64,000 bases of DNA from Chrysaora quinquecirrha (taxonomy: Eukaryota > Cnidaria > Scyphozoa > Semaeostomeae > Pelagiidae): positions 3,169,202 to 3,233,201 of the forward strand of contig JACTAT010000006.1 of assembly GCA_014526335.1 (NCBI GenBank), written 5' to 3'. Shown here in pieces: positions 21,894 to 35,000 of the stretch. A program made the translations under genes and the position numbers. Numbering within the stretch: position 1 is the stretch's first letter; every line of letters begins with the position of its first letter. The notes below the pieces were generated by a model that was given only the letters and a program-made list of their open reading frames with translations, made no database searches and had not been told where the DNA came from.

Positions 21894-24239
21894 GATTTCG
21901 AGCGCGCACAGCTCAGGCACCATCTAAAATCATCGACAAAGACGGGGGTGCTTTTTCAATACATGTATTGGTCTTAGTTATTGTATGCTTAGAGATGAGT
22001 AATTTATCTTCTCTGCATCAAAAATCGTTTTGATAAGCAGTCCACTTGGATCAAATTGGTCAAAAGATGTATAATCTAGTGTCATGATGTGTACACGCGT
22101 TTATACCGTATATATACCGTATATATACTGTATATATACCATATACCGTCTTTATCTTTACCTTTATAGGGACATCAACTTGAAATTTGGACCGTTTTAC
22201 AAATCTAATAGATCAATGCAGTTATGTGCAGAAATATTCTAGAGGGGAGAGCACTTGCCCTGAACCCTATCTTCAAGCCATGAATACATCATTAGAGGCT
22301 TTTGGAAGGGAAAAGGGGTAGGGGTAAACGAGGTCATCAAAACCATTCTTAAAATAAGAACAAGTCAGTGGGGAAACGAAGACGGAGTTCTGATAACGTA
22401 GGTCAAATTTTGGTACTGAATTTCGCCGAGATTGCTCCTGAAAATTTGGTCTGAAGATACAGAGCATATTGATTAGTGCTTCATCTGAAGAAATATCCAA
22501 AGCCTGCTCTATATAGGACTTGAAATATTGGAGATAAACCAAGAAGCATTTTTAGGGAAGAGCGTGCAACTGTGAAGTAGTACCTTATAAGTGTGCTCAA
22601 GATAGAGGGTCACTAAATTTCACCAAGACTTGAATTTTAACTTCCCAGTGCATATTTTTCATAATGACACGTGGGTTAAATAATTCAACTTGTATACGTG
22701 TAAATTTTTTCACGTTTCATACTCATGCTACAACAACAACAACAAAAACAGCAACAACAAAACCAAAATCGGAAACGAACGAGGCGAAAGTCTCAGGGCT
22801 TCGTAACTTCAGGACATTATCAAAGATCAGTCAGTAGCAAAAAGAACATAATGATTAGATTTGAGAAAAATATATCAGTACGCCATTCATGAAAAGTTGC
22901 TGAAATATAGCTGACAAACAAAGCCTAATTGGAGGAAAGCTTTGAGATGTGCATAGTTAATTTTCTATTCAATATGAGTTGTGGGACTTGGAGTTACTTG
23001 ACAATTTCATGGGACTCTTTGTTTGAGCTAGTCGAGTCGACTTTGACACTATGATCATGCAGTCCAAGTTCAAGTTCAAATCCCAATCCCATCTATTATT
23101 GCATTTCGGTCGTGGAAACATCTAGGCTTAAGAAGACTATTGCTTCTAAGAAATTAATATTCCTAGGTCTTTTAAAAGAGCAATGAAGCTATCTTGAATC
23201 TATGCATTAGGTTCACCTTAGATAGGGAAAAATAAGGTTGTACCTTTAATGATGACGAGCAACACTGTCAAACTCTTCTCTTTCTATTATTCTCCATTGA
23301 CCTTGCCTATACCGAAAGGACATGAAATAGTCAACCAATGATCTCTTTATAAAGATATGAAGGCTTATAGAAAGATAGGAAACATTATCGATATACAGTA
23401 AGTCCTTGCTTTTTAGGAATAGACATATAAGAAACTGCAGCCTAGAAAACCCAATGAAACAATAGGTAAAACAATGGTCTATTGTCTTTAAACATTAGGC
23501 TGCATCATAAGATGCTGTTTCTTGAATCCGGGGCTTACTGTAAGCCTATAGAATAAAAATACCGTCATGTCATACATACAGTATGATTAGGAATGTTTGC
23601 GCCAGCAACCATGAATTCTAAGGTACAATATAGAATGACAAACGAAGGATATAAGTGATTTGGCTGCAAAGATGTACAGTTTATACACTTTAAAACCAAA
23701 ACAAGACATTTAAGAACTTGCAATACACTTGCTGCAAAAGAGATTGAGAATTTTCGGAATAGGGGTACATTTAGGGGGAGGGGGGTAGGTCACTGTGCCG
23801 AACAAAGCATATCGATTTAACACTAATAGGATCGAAGGAATAGAGTGCCAAATTATGAACTTTGTACAGTGGAAATTTCTGACCATGTTGACAAATGATT
23901 TTAACATTGTTAAGATGTAGAAACATTTGAAAAATAAGCTTCAAAGTTTACTGTTTACGTCTGGTTAAGGTCATGACGGGTAAAACCAGGACACAAACCA
24001 CAAACAACCAACAATGGGGGTGAATGTTCAAAGGGGTGTAGCAGGGGTATTTTGATACACGAAAATGTGATATTTTTGTATATATTGATATTAGTATTGT
24101 TAATATGGTATTTGATTTCTGAATTATTAACAATGTTAAACTTTTAGCCGGTGTAGATTTAAGAATCAAGTATCGCTGCCCCGTGGTATAACGCTTGTGT
24201 GATTCTATTCAGGAAGACTAACTTTGACGGTAATCGCTG

Positions 24240-24263
24240 CAGGTACTTGACCATAGTTCAGTG
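24240..24263 (+). promoter_or_regulatory. Possible related motif upstream of gene D
   Basis: CAGGTACTTGACC, then four bases, then TTCAGTGG resembles the A/C pattern CAGGTGTTGACC, four bases, TTCA(G/C)TGA. The CAGGTG core is broken by an extra base, so the E-box is lost. It lies about 200 bp from the gene D start. Chance or a repeat origin is possible. Confidence 0.25.
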
Positions 24264-24432
24264 GGCGAGAATAGATTGTCCTACGCTGAGGTCATGAGAT
24301 CATCCAGAGACGCAGTAGGTTCAGGGAAACAACCGAACAGCCACTAAGGCTCGTTTCTTCAAAATTTCAAAGTGAATAACTTATTTTAACAATGATATCT
24401 TAATAATAAATTGGAAAGGAAGAAGAATTATA

Positions 24433-24440
24433 TATATAAG
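24433..24440 (+). promoter_or_regulatory. TATA-like box just upstream of gene D ATG
   Basis: TATATAAG matches a TATA box but ends only 20 bases before the chosen ATG. Initiation 25-30 bases downstream would start inside the coding region. Either transcription starts further upstream or this is an AT-rich coincidence. Confidence 0.25.
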
Positions 24441-24459
24441 TTTATTAAGAAAGTACAAC

Positions 24460-26069
24460 ATGGCGAAGGCAGCCGTGCGATGGCTAGCTGTTGTTCTGTG
24501 TTTAAATCTCTACGTTACTTGTAGTTTAGTTGGTGCATTCCCACAGAAGTCTTTCATAAGAGCAAAACGGGACTTGGATGAAAAAGAAACTGTTAGCGAT
24601 GCTCTTTACGAGAATGAAGCCGTAGTTGGTTTCGAAGGGGAGCAGAAATTATCGAAGCGCGAAACGCAAGATTCGAAAGATGCGGCACCGAGTAACGAGA
24701 AGTCTGAAGAGGATAACGGCAGTCAGACATCACAGCCTGATGAGAATAAATCTGCCGATAATGCCGATAATGCCGTAAAGCAAGGCGAAGCAGGCGATAA
24801 CGCTGCTTCGGAAAGCCAAGCTACGGAGAAAAATGATGTTTCGGCAAGTGGTGATGATGCGTCGTCGTCGAAGAGCAGCGATGAGCTAAAGAAAAAAGAC
24901 GAAGAAGACGCTAAAGCCGAAACGCGACATAATGTTGAAGGTAAACACGTTGATAATGAAAATGATAAGTTATTAAAGAATGGTATGGACTCGAACATTG
25001 ACCAACCGATGACGAACGGTGACTTAATAAAAAAGTACGAAGCCGCTGAGGACACTAGTAACGGAGAAATGCTTGGTTTTAAAAAGCGAAACGAAATAGC
25101 GAAACATGACGAGCATATTACTGAATCTAAGGACACAACTGATACAAAATCGAAAAAAGACTTAATAGCTGATAGCAAACAGAAAACAACAGACAAAACT
25201 GAACACAAACTATTCAAACGTGAAAAGGAGACACACGACATACAGGAAGGCGGGGCACCGTCACATTTCCAAGTTGACGATAAGTCTGCTGATCTAGAGA
25301 TTAACGCTAATTCAGCCGGGGTAAAAGTAAAGGCAAAGCCAGCGTCTTTACAAGTCGTGTCTAGACCAGGACAGCACGGAGGTGTTGGCCCTGTTATGCC
25401 ATTTATCCCTCCACCAGTCCCTGTTCTCCATCACATTCCCCATCATCACAGACGCCACCACCACCATCATCATCATCGCCACCACCATCACCCGAATTTC
25501 TTTTACTACCCTCACCATGAAGAGTTCATGCCATACACCCATTTTGAGCACCATGAACCATACTTTGGAGATGCTCATTTCTATGCACCGTATCATCATC
25601 AAGATTTTGAATATGGCTCAGACAGACCTCATTGGGGCAATGAAGACTTCGATGATGGATATCATTTATATGGCCGTCATAATATTGGTTTTGATGGTCA
25701 CTTATACGGTAGATCAACAGTCGAGACAACTAATGACCCTCGACTATCCACCCCAGCCGCTCTTGATGGCTTCAACTCTGGTGTGGCTCTGCCTGATATG
25801 GACCAACGTTTCATGACAGTGCGACACTTACCTAGGCCACAAGAGAGGTATGCTCATATTGATGATGAATACAGAGGACCTAGGCCTATGTTTGGCCCAG
25901 CAGCTGAAGAACAGGAAAGAGAACCAGGCGCAGAACCAGGTGCAGACGAGTACAGATATCATGTGCCAAGAGCACCCCTTCCAGAGGGAGAATTCCATCA
26001 TGCAAGAGAGCATAAAAGAAGACTAAAGCCTGAAGTCTCGTTTCAAGACTATGTACCACAAGCTTCAAG
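24460..26069 (+). CDS. Gene D exon 1: signal peptide, acidic pro-region, His tract
   Basis: It starts MAKAAVRWLAVVLCLNLY, a clear signal peptide, followed by a dibasic site (RAKRDL). A long hydrophilic Ser/Asp/Glu/Lys region carries more KR sites (LSKRET, LFKREK). Residues about 323-345 are almost all His and Arg (HHIPHHHRRHHHH), followed by a Tyr/Phe/His/Glu segment. It ends with a phase-2 donor (TCAAG|GTAGGC) whose split Arg codon is completed by exon 2. Confidence 0.85.
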
Positions 26070-29000
26070 GTAGGCGTAATTCTTTCTTAACTACTAGATA
26101 CTGCAATAATAATGCTGTGATATATTATTGTGGGCAGCCTGTAGTTACCAGCAAATGGCTCGTTCGTTTACAGCAAGATCAAATGCTAGAAAGTTTCCCT
26201 TTTTGCCTCAAACTTTTTACAGTATCTAGTTTTTGTGTGCTTAATTTATATCATAGCTGAAGGCAGATGGGAAGGTAGTTAGTTGCTAATATCCGTGAGC
26301 AGAGCTAATAGTCGAATAACATTTTGAAATGTGTACTTTCAAAGGGAGGCTTTTACAGTGGAAGACAGCAACACTCCAGCCTCAAAGAGGAAACGTTCTA
26401 GGCGAGAATGATTTGAATGCCGAAAAGGTTAGGGTTGGGATATAGGGTACAGGGTTAGGGATAGAAATAAGCTACTAATAAAGAATGCATGACGAAATGG
26501 GTGTGGTCAGACACCGTGCTCGAAGGATTGTTTAAGAATCGTGATCATGCAGTTTACTAACCTGCTGGTAAAAACTCATAGCATCTTCAGAAAACACAAC
26601 TTTAAGGACATGCCAAATCTTGTGAAGTGAAAAGAGGTCGAAAGATCACGGGTAGACCAGCCATAAAAGTACCGGCAAAACCTGCAAGACAAAAACAGCT
26701 ATTTACTTTCATCGATTGATACTTTAAGCTTAATTCAGAAAACAAATTGGCTACTTAAACAAGATACTTTAAGAAGCCATCTATGCTAAAGAGCATTACG
26801 GGTCTTCTATTCAGACATGAAAATGATACCCCTAGCAAAATGCTTGGGCTCCCCTTAGGCTGTGAGACATACACTTTTCTTAATAAGCAACCGCTCAATA
26901 AGCAACTAGGGCTAAACTGATCTTAACATTAAGCAACTTGAGGGCTCAATTGAATTACTGTAAGCAACTAAGAAGTCAAACAACCAAGATTATTCTCTTT
27001 CTTGTGTTAGGAAATTGTTCTTCGCTCTTATGTTTTGCATGTTGAAGTTCGTTAGCTAACGTTTTTCCACTTGCTGTCTCCCAAACGTCATGTTGTAGGC
27101 CTAACAGATGACGATTTTGACCCGCGAAGTCAGGGGTGGTTAGTAGGTACAAAAAATGTTAAGCAACGTTAAGCAACTTTGAGGGCTGAAATGTCTAAAA
27201 TTTTAAGCAACTTTAAGGGCTGGACAAAAGTCAAGTTGCTTATTAAAAAAAGTGCAGCATTCCAGAGCGACACTAAGGGTGATATTGTGGGGATATTGCC
27301 ACAAGGGCCAGCTTTGTCCACCGACTTCAAAATCCTGGCTAAAACACAGGGATTCTAATATGATTCTTATTAAATTTGATAATACACAAATACTCTACAA
27401 ACTTCTTTGTCAGCATTGACAAATTGATCTGATAGAACCAAAGACGTATACATTTACATAGTTCAGTTACCTCTCCTCTTTAAAATTCTCAGACTACCAA
27501 GAGAAAACTCTAAGATTGGGTGTATTTCTTATGTTTCTTAAACTGCTGTCGTATGAAAATGCTTTCGGTTATATGCATCAATTGGGGATCATTAACCGTT
27601 AGTTTGAGCGATTTTGTAATTCTGTCTATCAAACATGGCATAACAGAAAATAAATTATAGAGCTGTCCGATTTAGGCAAAAATAACCTTTGTCAAACTTT
27701 ACTCACATTTTTCCTGCAAATATGGGTACAAAATTTTTTAACAGTATATACAAGTAATTATTTTGAAATATGGTTGGTGAAATCTGATTGGTGGTATGTT
27801 TGATGCTTCGCAGTGGCAAGGTGTGGTGTGGAAGATGTGCATGTTGTCGTAGTGAGGGCGTAAATAATGATAATAATCATAACGGTGAAATGATAATAAA
27901 ATTAATAATTATATAAAATTGATTTATTATTGATAAAAGAGAGAATAATCTCCATAATTATTATAATAGTAATAAGGGTAAAAATAGTTAGGTAGTGGGA
28001 AGAAGAGGTTAGAGTGGGTTAGCGGTCAGTGGTCCTGTTTAGTCCGTTAGGTGCGAGAGTGTTGGCTAGGCCAATGAAATATTGTTCTTTGGCTCTTCTA
28101 ACACTCTCCCGTTTGTTATGTAGTTGTAGGATAGGTAGAATTTGTAGGTCGTCAACTGTGTGTCCGGGTCTACAGAAGTGATCTGCAACCCCGGATTTGT
28201 CATGTTTTTTGTTAATAATGTCCCTACGGTGCTCGTTGAGTCTGTCTCGTAGTCGTCTTCCCGTCTGTCCGATGTACTGGCAGTTCTTGTCTCTGTTCTG
28301 TTGGCACCGCAGGCATTGTATGACGTAAATGACGTTGGTCGAGTTACAGTCCAGTCGCTGTTTGATGTTGAATGTTTTGTCTGTGTTGGTAAATGTAACT
28401 GTAGTGGCCCCGTCGCGTATGTGCGTACATGTGTAGCAGTTGCGTTTGGACGAGCATTTGTGTACGCCTTTGGGATCGTTGGTTACGTCATTTTTTATCT
28501 TCGCACGTACCAGGTGATCCCTTAGGCTTTTCGTCCTTCGGTAGCTCAGTACTGGTGGTTGGGGGAAAGCTTCTTTGCAGTCTTCAGAGGTCTGTAATGA
28601 CGTGTAATGTTTTGTAAGTATTTGACCCAATTGAGGTAACCCTGGATGGTAGGTTACCACAAAAGGAGTCCTGTTGTTCTGTTGCTTGTTTTTAGTCTTT
28701 AAGCTGTCTTGTCTAGTAATACGAGAAGCTTTCCGTATTTCGTTTCGTACATGTTTCCGTCTGTAGCCTCTGTTCGTTAGGTAGGTAAGCAATTCAGTAG
28801 TTCGTTTTGTAAAGGTCGTGTCGTCTGAACAGATGCGTCGCAGGCGTAAAGCAAGACTGAATGGTATGGAGTTCTTGGTGTGTTTGGGATGCGCAGAAGA
28901 ATGGAGAAGATATTGATGGGTATCAGTCGGTTTGATGTAAAGGTCTGTGGAGATGCTATGGTCTGTGTTGAGTGTGACAGTGACATCGAGGAAGTGAGTT

Positions 29001-32000
29001 GAGGTGGAGGAGATGTCGCTAGTGAATTTGATAGTGGGATGAATGTTGTTGAGATTGTCAATAAATTCAGTAAGTCTGTCTTGTCCGTGCGTCCAAATCA
29101 AAAAAATATCGTCAATGTAGCGCCACCAGACAAGTGGCTTGAATGGTGCGCTGTCTAGGGCCCTAGTTTCAAGAGCCCCCATAAACAAATTAGCATATGG
29201 GGGTGCCATTCTAGTGCCCATGGCCGTACCGTGTTTCTGTAAGAAAAACTGTTCTAGATGGTCTTCTTTCAGAGTTTGGGGACCAAAAAAGTAGAGTTAA
29301 TAACAGGTAGTGCCTTAATACAGTTTGCCCCAACCTTATCCGGAACAGTAAAAACAACCTTAACAACTAAAAAATTGCTGTTTCCTCAGCGCTCTGAAAC
29401 GAACAGCAACCAGGTTGTTGTAGCTGCTCAAAGGTGACTGTTGACTGCATGAGTCTACGTGATTGCTGAATGTAATGAGCCTATGACGTAAAGTAAGCCT
29501 CTGTCCGTCTGCTTTGTAGAACTATGCACAATAAGACATTGGAATATTCTATATTGCATCATAATAATACAACTTCTTTTTCGTTTCTTAGACGGGATCC
29601 AGCAAGAGAAAGATTCCAAATACCAACATTCGGTAGCAAAACATACAGTCCTGTTGGAATGCCTGAACTCCCAGCGGGGGATGACAGTGTTGGTGCACCC
29701 ATGACCAACCAATATCATGACGATAACGAATACAGCTCGCATGACTTACCCAGTCAAACAGAAGGATTCCAAGACCACGTCGGTGCACCTGAGCCTGAGG
29801 TCCACACTGATAGTGCATCACCGCTTAGCGAGCAGGAAGAAGCATTGAAAGAGGACCACGAGTATAAGAAACTCACTCAACTACAAGAGGAAATGTTTGA
29901 AAAGATCCAAAGATCACGTCCACGTTATGACCCTGTAATGGATGGGATGAATGATCAGAGAGGAGTAGCTAGAAGTTTGACTAGCGATAATGACGATGAT
30001 GACAAAAAGACGATAAAGACGAAAAGAAGAGTGAAACTAATGATGCAGTGAAAGGTGTTAAAAAAGGCGTCATTTCTGATACAACATCACTGAATAACTC
30101 CTCAGCTCACTCCACCATCGTCGATGAGACAAAGGCAACAAAACCGTCTCCTACCAAAGTTTCTGCCAACAACCAGAAGACAGCTGAAGCTAAGAAACCA
30201 GCCCAGAAGAAAGCTGTAATAAAAAAGGCAAATAAAACACCAAAATTGGGAAAGAAATCAAAGGTCCACAAAAGAAGCACCGAGGAAAATAAAAAAGCTA
30301 CAAAAAAATCAGACCTGAAACCTGAAGAGGAGAAGCACCAAAAGGGTGGCAAGAAAAATACAGTAATTGTAAACCGCCCACCAATTCTCTATCACCCACC
30401 ACCTGAGATTTATCACAGACCACCAATTGTGCTACATAGGCCACCGATTTTAGTGCAACGACCAGCTATTGTGTATCATCAGCCCCCTGTGGTAGTACAT
30501 CGTCCAGCAGTGTTATACAGACAACCTCCTTTGATCTTTCATCAACCACCACCAGTAGAAAGCCAGCCCCTGATGCATTCTGAGGATGCATTTATCACAA
30601 GGCCAGTTTTACATCATGTCAATTCGCGTATTGTTCCAGCAGGCAGCTTTTTAACTATACCACATACTTTGAAATTGCATGGAAATACACAATTTCTTGA
30701 CGCCAATCAAGATTCACTCGCGTCTCTGACGGATCATGATGACGACCATAATGGCGGTCTTGTCGAGCTTGGCCAAGGCCATACTCGTAGCACAGAGGTC
30801 GAGTCTGAGGAAGAAACAGACGGTGAACAGAAATCTGGTATACCAAAACATGGCAAGGACCAAGCAAAAACTGGCAGTAAGAAGTCATCACTTTTGCATG
30901 CTCTAAAGAAACATAAGAAAACAAAACGAGAGGCCCCTAAACAAACTGAAGAGCCAGCGAGTAATTCCACAGCTAAACTCTCTGACGTTCAAAAGCTAAA
31001 CACGACTCAAGTATTACAACAAAACAACACAAAAAGAAGTGAAACACACGATAAGAAAGGAACCAAAAAAGATGTCGTTGTTAACCGACCACCAATTATC
31101 TACCATCCACCTCCTGAGATTTACCACAGGCCAGATATTGTGATTCACAGACCCCCTATTGTTATCCATCGCCCACCAATCATATATCATCAACCCCCTG
31201 TTATTGTCCATCGACCAGCAGTGGTTTATCATCAGCCACCTATTATTTTCCATCAGCCCCCACCAGCAGTACAGCAGCCGCTTCTTTATTCTCATGATAC
31301 TTTTGTTGTTCATCCAAGCTTTGTCGCCCAGCATCTTGGCTCAATCCTGAGAACGGCGCATCATTATGTTGGACCACCACGTCTGTTGACACATCTAGGA
31401 CAACCTCTCTTTGAAGGACACGCATTGAAAGAGGATAATTTCCATCCTTCTGAGACGCACAACTTCGATTTGTCACACATGGGCGGAGAAGAGACTGAAG
31501 GATTTGGCGGACATCATGACGTCGGCGGAATGTTTACTCGCTTGACCGGTTTTGGAGATGATGGCCATATGAGCGGACTTGGTGGCGAAGGACACTTAGG
31601 CGGATTCGGTGCTGAAGGGCATTTAGGCGGATTCGGCGGTGAAGGACATGGAAGTGACTTCGGCGGCGAAGGACATATTGGAGGACTAGGCGGCGACGGC
31701 CATTTGGGTGCACTAGGTGGCGACGGCCATTTGGGTGGATTAGGTTTCGGTGACGAAGGTCATGCTGGCGGATTTGGAGGTGATGAACACATGGGAGGAT
31801 TTGGCGGTGACGGTCACATTGGCGGATTTGGCGGCAGTGATTTATTTGGTCACGGACATAATTATGCCAGAGACTTACAAAGTATGGAAGAATCACAAAG
31901 AGACGGTTACCAAGGAGACCAGGAAGGAGGTGGCGAAGGGAACCTGATGCAACAGCTCGCAGGTGGAATGTCAAAGAGATCAAAAGTAGAACATGCAAAA

Positions 32001-35000
32001 TACAAAAAGCACAAAGACCAACTCGGAGGCACAGCTAAACATCAAGACATATATGGTAACCCTATGCTAAATTCTCCAGACCAAGCTAATGTTTATCATT
32101 CCATTGGTTTTAATAACCATATTGGTTTTGATCAGCTTCACGGTGAAGGTTCAGCCTATCCGAATCACCTATATAATACAATTTTTGATCATGAGATGTA
32201 CGCAGATGCACATCCGATGCCTGCAGCTCTGCAATCGGTGCCAATGATGCCTCCACATCCAATACAAGAAATCCACGAAACTCACGAGGCCCCAATTCAA
32301 ACCATATCACCTCCAACCCATATAGTTCATCAGCCAGCCATTCATCGATACAACCCACCAGTTGTAGTGCACCCGGTTTACCATGAAGTAGAATCTCCTG
32401 ATGGACAAACATCTCCATTTGGTTATGTACCAGAGGAGGGATCAGCGACCCACTTTACTCACTATCATCCACTAACCATTCACCACCATCATATTCATCA
32501 TTTCCATATACTCAAGCCACAAGAAGAGGAGCACATTGAACATCATGTTGTCACAGAGCATGTTTTCCATGAAGTCCGTCATAAACATAAGCATCATCAC
32601 GATCATGGTCATCATGATCACGACACTGGACACCATATACTACTACAACACATTGACAATGACAATGACAATGATAATGATAATGATGACAATGATGATG
32701 ATAATGACGATGATCATAACAATGACGAAATCAATAGAAAATCTCAAATTGCAGGATTTGGAGAACATGATGAAGGTAACCTGAACTAACATGCACTATC
32801 TTCATATACTTTTACACTTCGCGGACAAAATATATAAAGTCGACCTTTATGATAATTTAGTCCTCCAAGTGCATCCTTTCTTCTTTCAACGGATCGTTCA
32901 AGAGAGAGTTTAAGCTGGGATTCCCCGATAGCTTATTTATAGGGTTAGCTAATGCATAGAGTACTTCTGTATTCGTGCAAGGATCCCGAGTATTTACAGA
33001 TCCGCCAGCTAACTCACTTGTGCGGACATTTCACGTCACTGATTTCCATAAGTAAGGTTACATATGCATCCTTGCAAGGGTGGGCTACTATTGAGAAACA
33101 GCCTTACTAATGTCTTCATGTTATATGGGACTTAACTAGTTCAGTAAGTAATAGTTTCAAGTATTTTACCCGAACATGAACAGAAGGACAGGACTACATA
33201 CGAGTTGAATCTGAATAACGAGACTAAATAACGCCTTAACTACTAACGCCTTATCAAAACTTCATCATGTTCTCACTTCTCAATATTGTGTAGAATTTGC
33301 TTTCCTCCAAGTCTAATCCAGTGATACTGATACCCTGCAACTTGCAACGATTCAAGTGTACAACAACACGGATTTGTGACAGCAACAACTGCTCAAAAGA
33401 TGCTCACTTCAGGGTGACAATAGCATGCAGCGTTCAACTACTAAATTCAATAGAAAAAGCTGCGATGAAATTGTCTGTTTTTCAAATATATATCTTTCTA
33501 ACTCAAAAATCCTTTAGAACAAAGGCCTACATTAGGCAGTCACTGCAAAGCCACAATATCCGTGGTCTTCTTTGGTTTGTCGTTGCAAAACGACAGCATC
33601 TGCCCTGCAAGTAGCTAGACTTTGGGTGGAGTGGGTGGCCAAGCTTCTCAGTTAATTCTCGTTAGACAGCTGAAGTTAAGCTTTGTCGTGTGAGGTCAGC
33701 CTCTGGATGGGTGACTTTCCAGATGGATGGCTAAGCAACTCACTCTGTTGTCCTTCGGAAGGGACGTTAAACTAGGGATCCCATGCCTTGATGCGTCAAG
33801 CATAGTCGGCCTAAATTAGCTGAAAAATCTAGAAATAACAGCCTACTCAAAATAAAGTAACACCACCACAACAACTGATTATTAGTAATAGATCGGTAGG
33901 TCGACAGGTCGGTAGGTCGATAGCTTGTTCTTAAATACAAGCTGGTTAATAACAAAATGTATCACATAGCACTGGAGTTGTCAACGTTCCGATGTTGCAA
34001 CGGGTTTGAAAAATAACTATGTAGTTGGAGGTCGCTGTTATATACAGATATTCTTGAGTGACACAGATTTACAACGCCTTTTTCTAACACGTAAATTACT
34101 CTTTGTTTACAGCAGCACCTGATGTGGCAAGATACATCAATGGTGCAGTGGGCCCAGAACCAGCAGAACAATCCAGTCCATTGCAGCAAGAACAGATCGA
34201 GAATGGCATCGCTCCAGAGAGAGATCCCCAGCTGATGCAATCAGCATCACCTGAAAGCGAGTATCCATCAAATGCATACCAAAGAAGCATGCAGTATCAG
34301 CCAGTCATGCCTGTGCCTGTAGCTGCCTTTACTGGATCAGCTCCAGGTATTTTCGGCCCGATGGTTCCTATTACGAACGGTCAGTTCCCAGCACCTGACG
34401 CAGATAATGGCTACGGTGGTGATTTGAATGCAGTCAGATCTGACGTTCCTGATGATGAAGTTGGCAGCAAGAAATCAAAAATAAACAAAAGAAAGCATCA
34501 TCATACACTGGAGCCAAGAAACAATTTATTGATGCTGGTGCAGGACGTAAGATGTTTTTATTTATTATATCTTCTCTTCTAACCTATTTCCTCGAATAAG
34601 CACCCTCTTTAGATTACCATATTACCTAGAGCTGCCAATCAGATAGATCTTAGCCCGGGGGGGGTACTTTTATTGTTCGTTATAGACGTGCCGCCCAAAT
34701 GGGTAACTTTTTCAGCGCCAATTTCCTAACATATGGGTTGACTTTTCGTAACGAATCTCTACACGTGGGTAGTAAAATATATATAACATTTTAGATGCGC
34801 ATTGCTTTGAAAAGCCTGATTAATAGTTTTCAGCGCAAATGATTTTCGACGCATTCAGAGTGGCCTCAGACGTTAAATTGAGGTCAAACATTTGAGATAT
34901 TGGTACAATGGGTAAAAAATTTCGTTGTTATTTCTATACATGGGTACCACGAGAAACAGAATTTATCGGTAGACATGGATGGGTTTGGAAAAACTGGGTG

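Larger units (their letters stand above)
21742..24459. other. Divergent intergenic region between genes C and D
   Basis: This 2.7-kb spacer lies between the head-to-head starts of genes C (minus) and D (plus). It holds the shared E-box motif near gene C (21881-21893), TATA-rich repeats at 22109-22147, a CAA run at 22732-22762 and the loose motif match near gene D (24240-24263). No supported gene or clean mobile element is seen; both promoters should lie here. Confidence 0.6.

Noticed and set aside
24240..24330. Possible tRNA upstream of gene D (TAGTTCAGTGG looks like an A box)
   Set aside because: No B box (GGTTCGANNC) at the right distance and no cloverleaf could be drawn.
29524..29591. Separate gene starting just upstream of gene D exon 2
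   Set aside because: An acceptor with matching phase joins exon 1 to 29592, and the codons before it lack a signal peptide, so the upstream part is intron.
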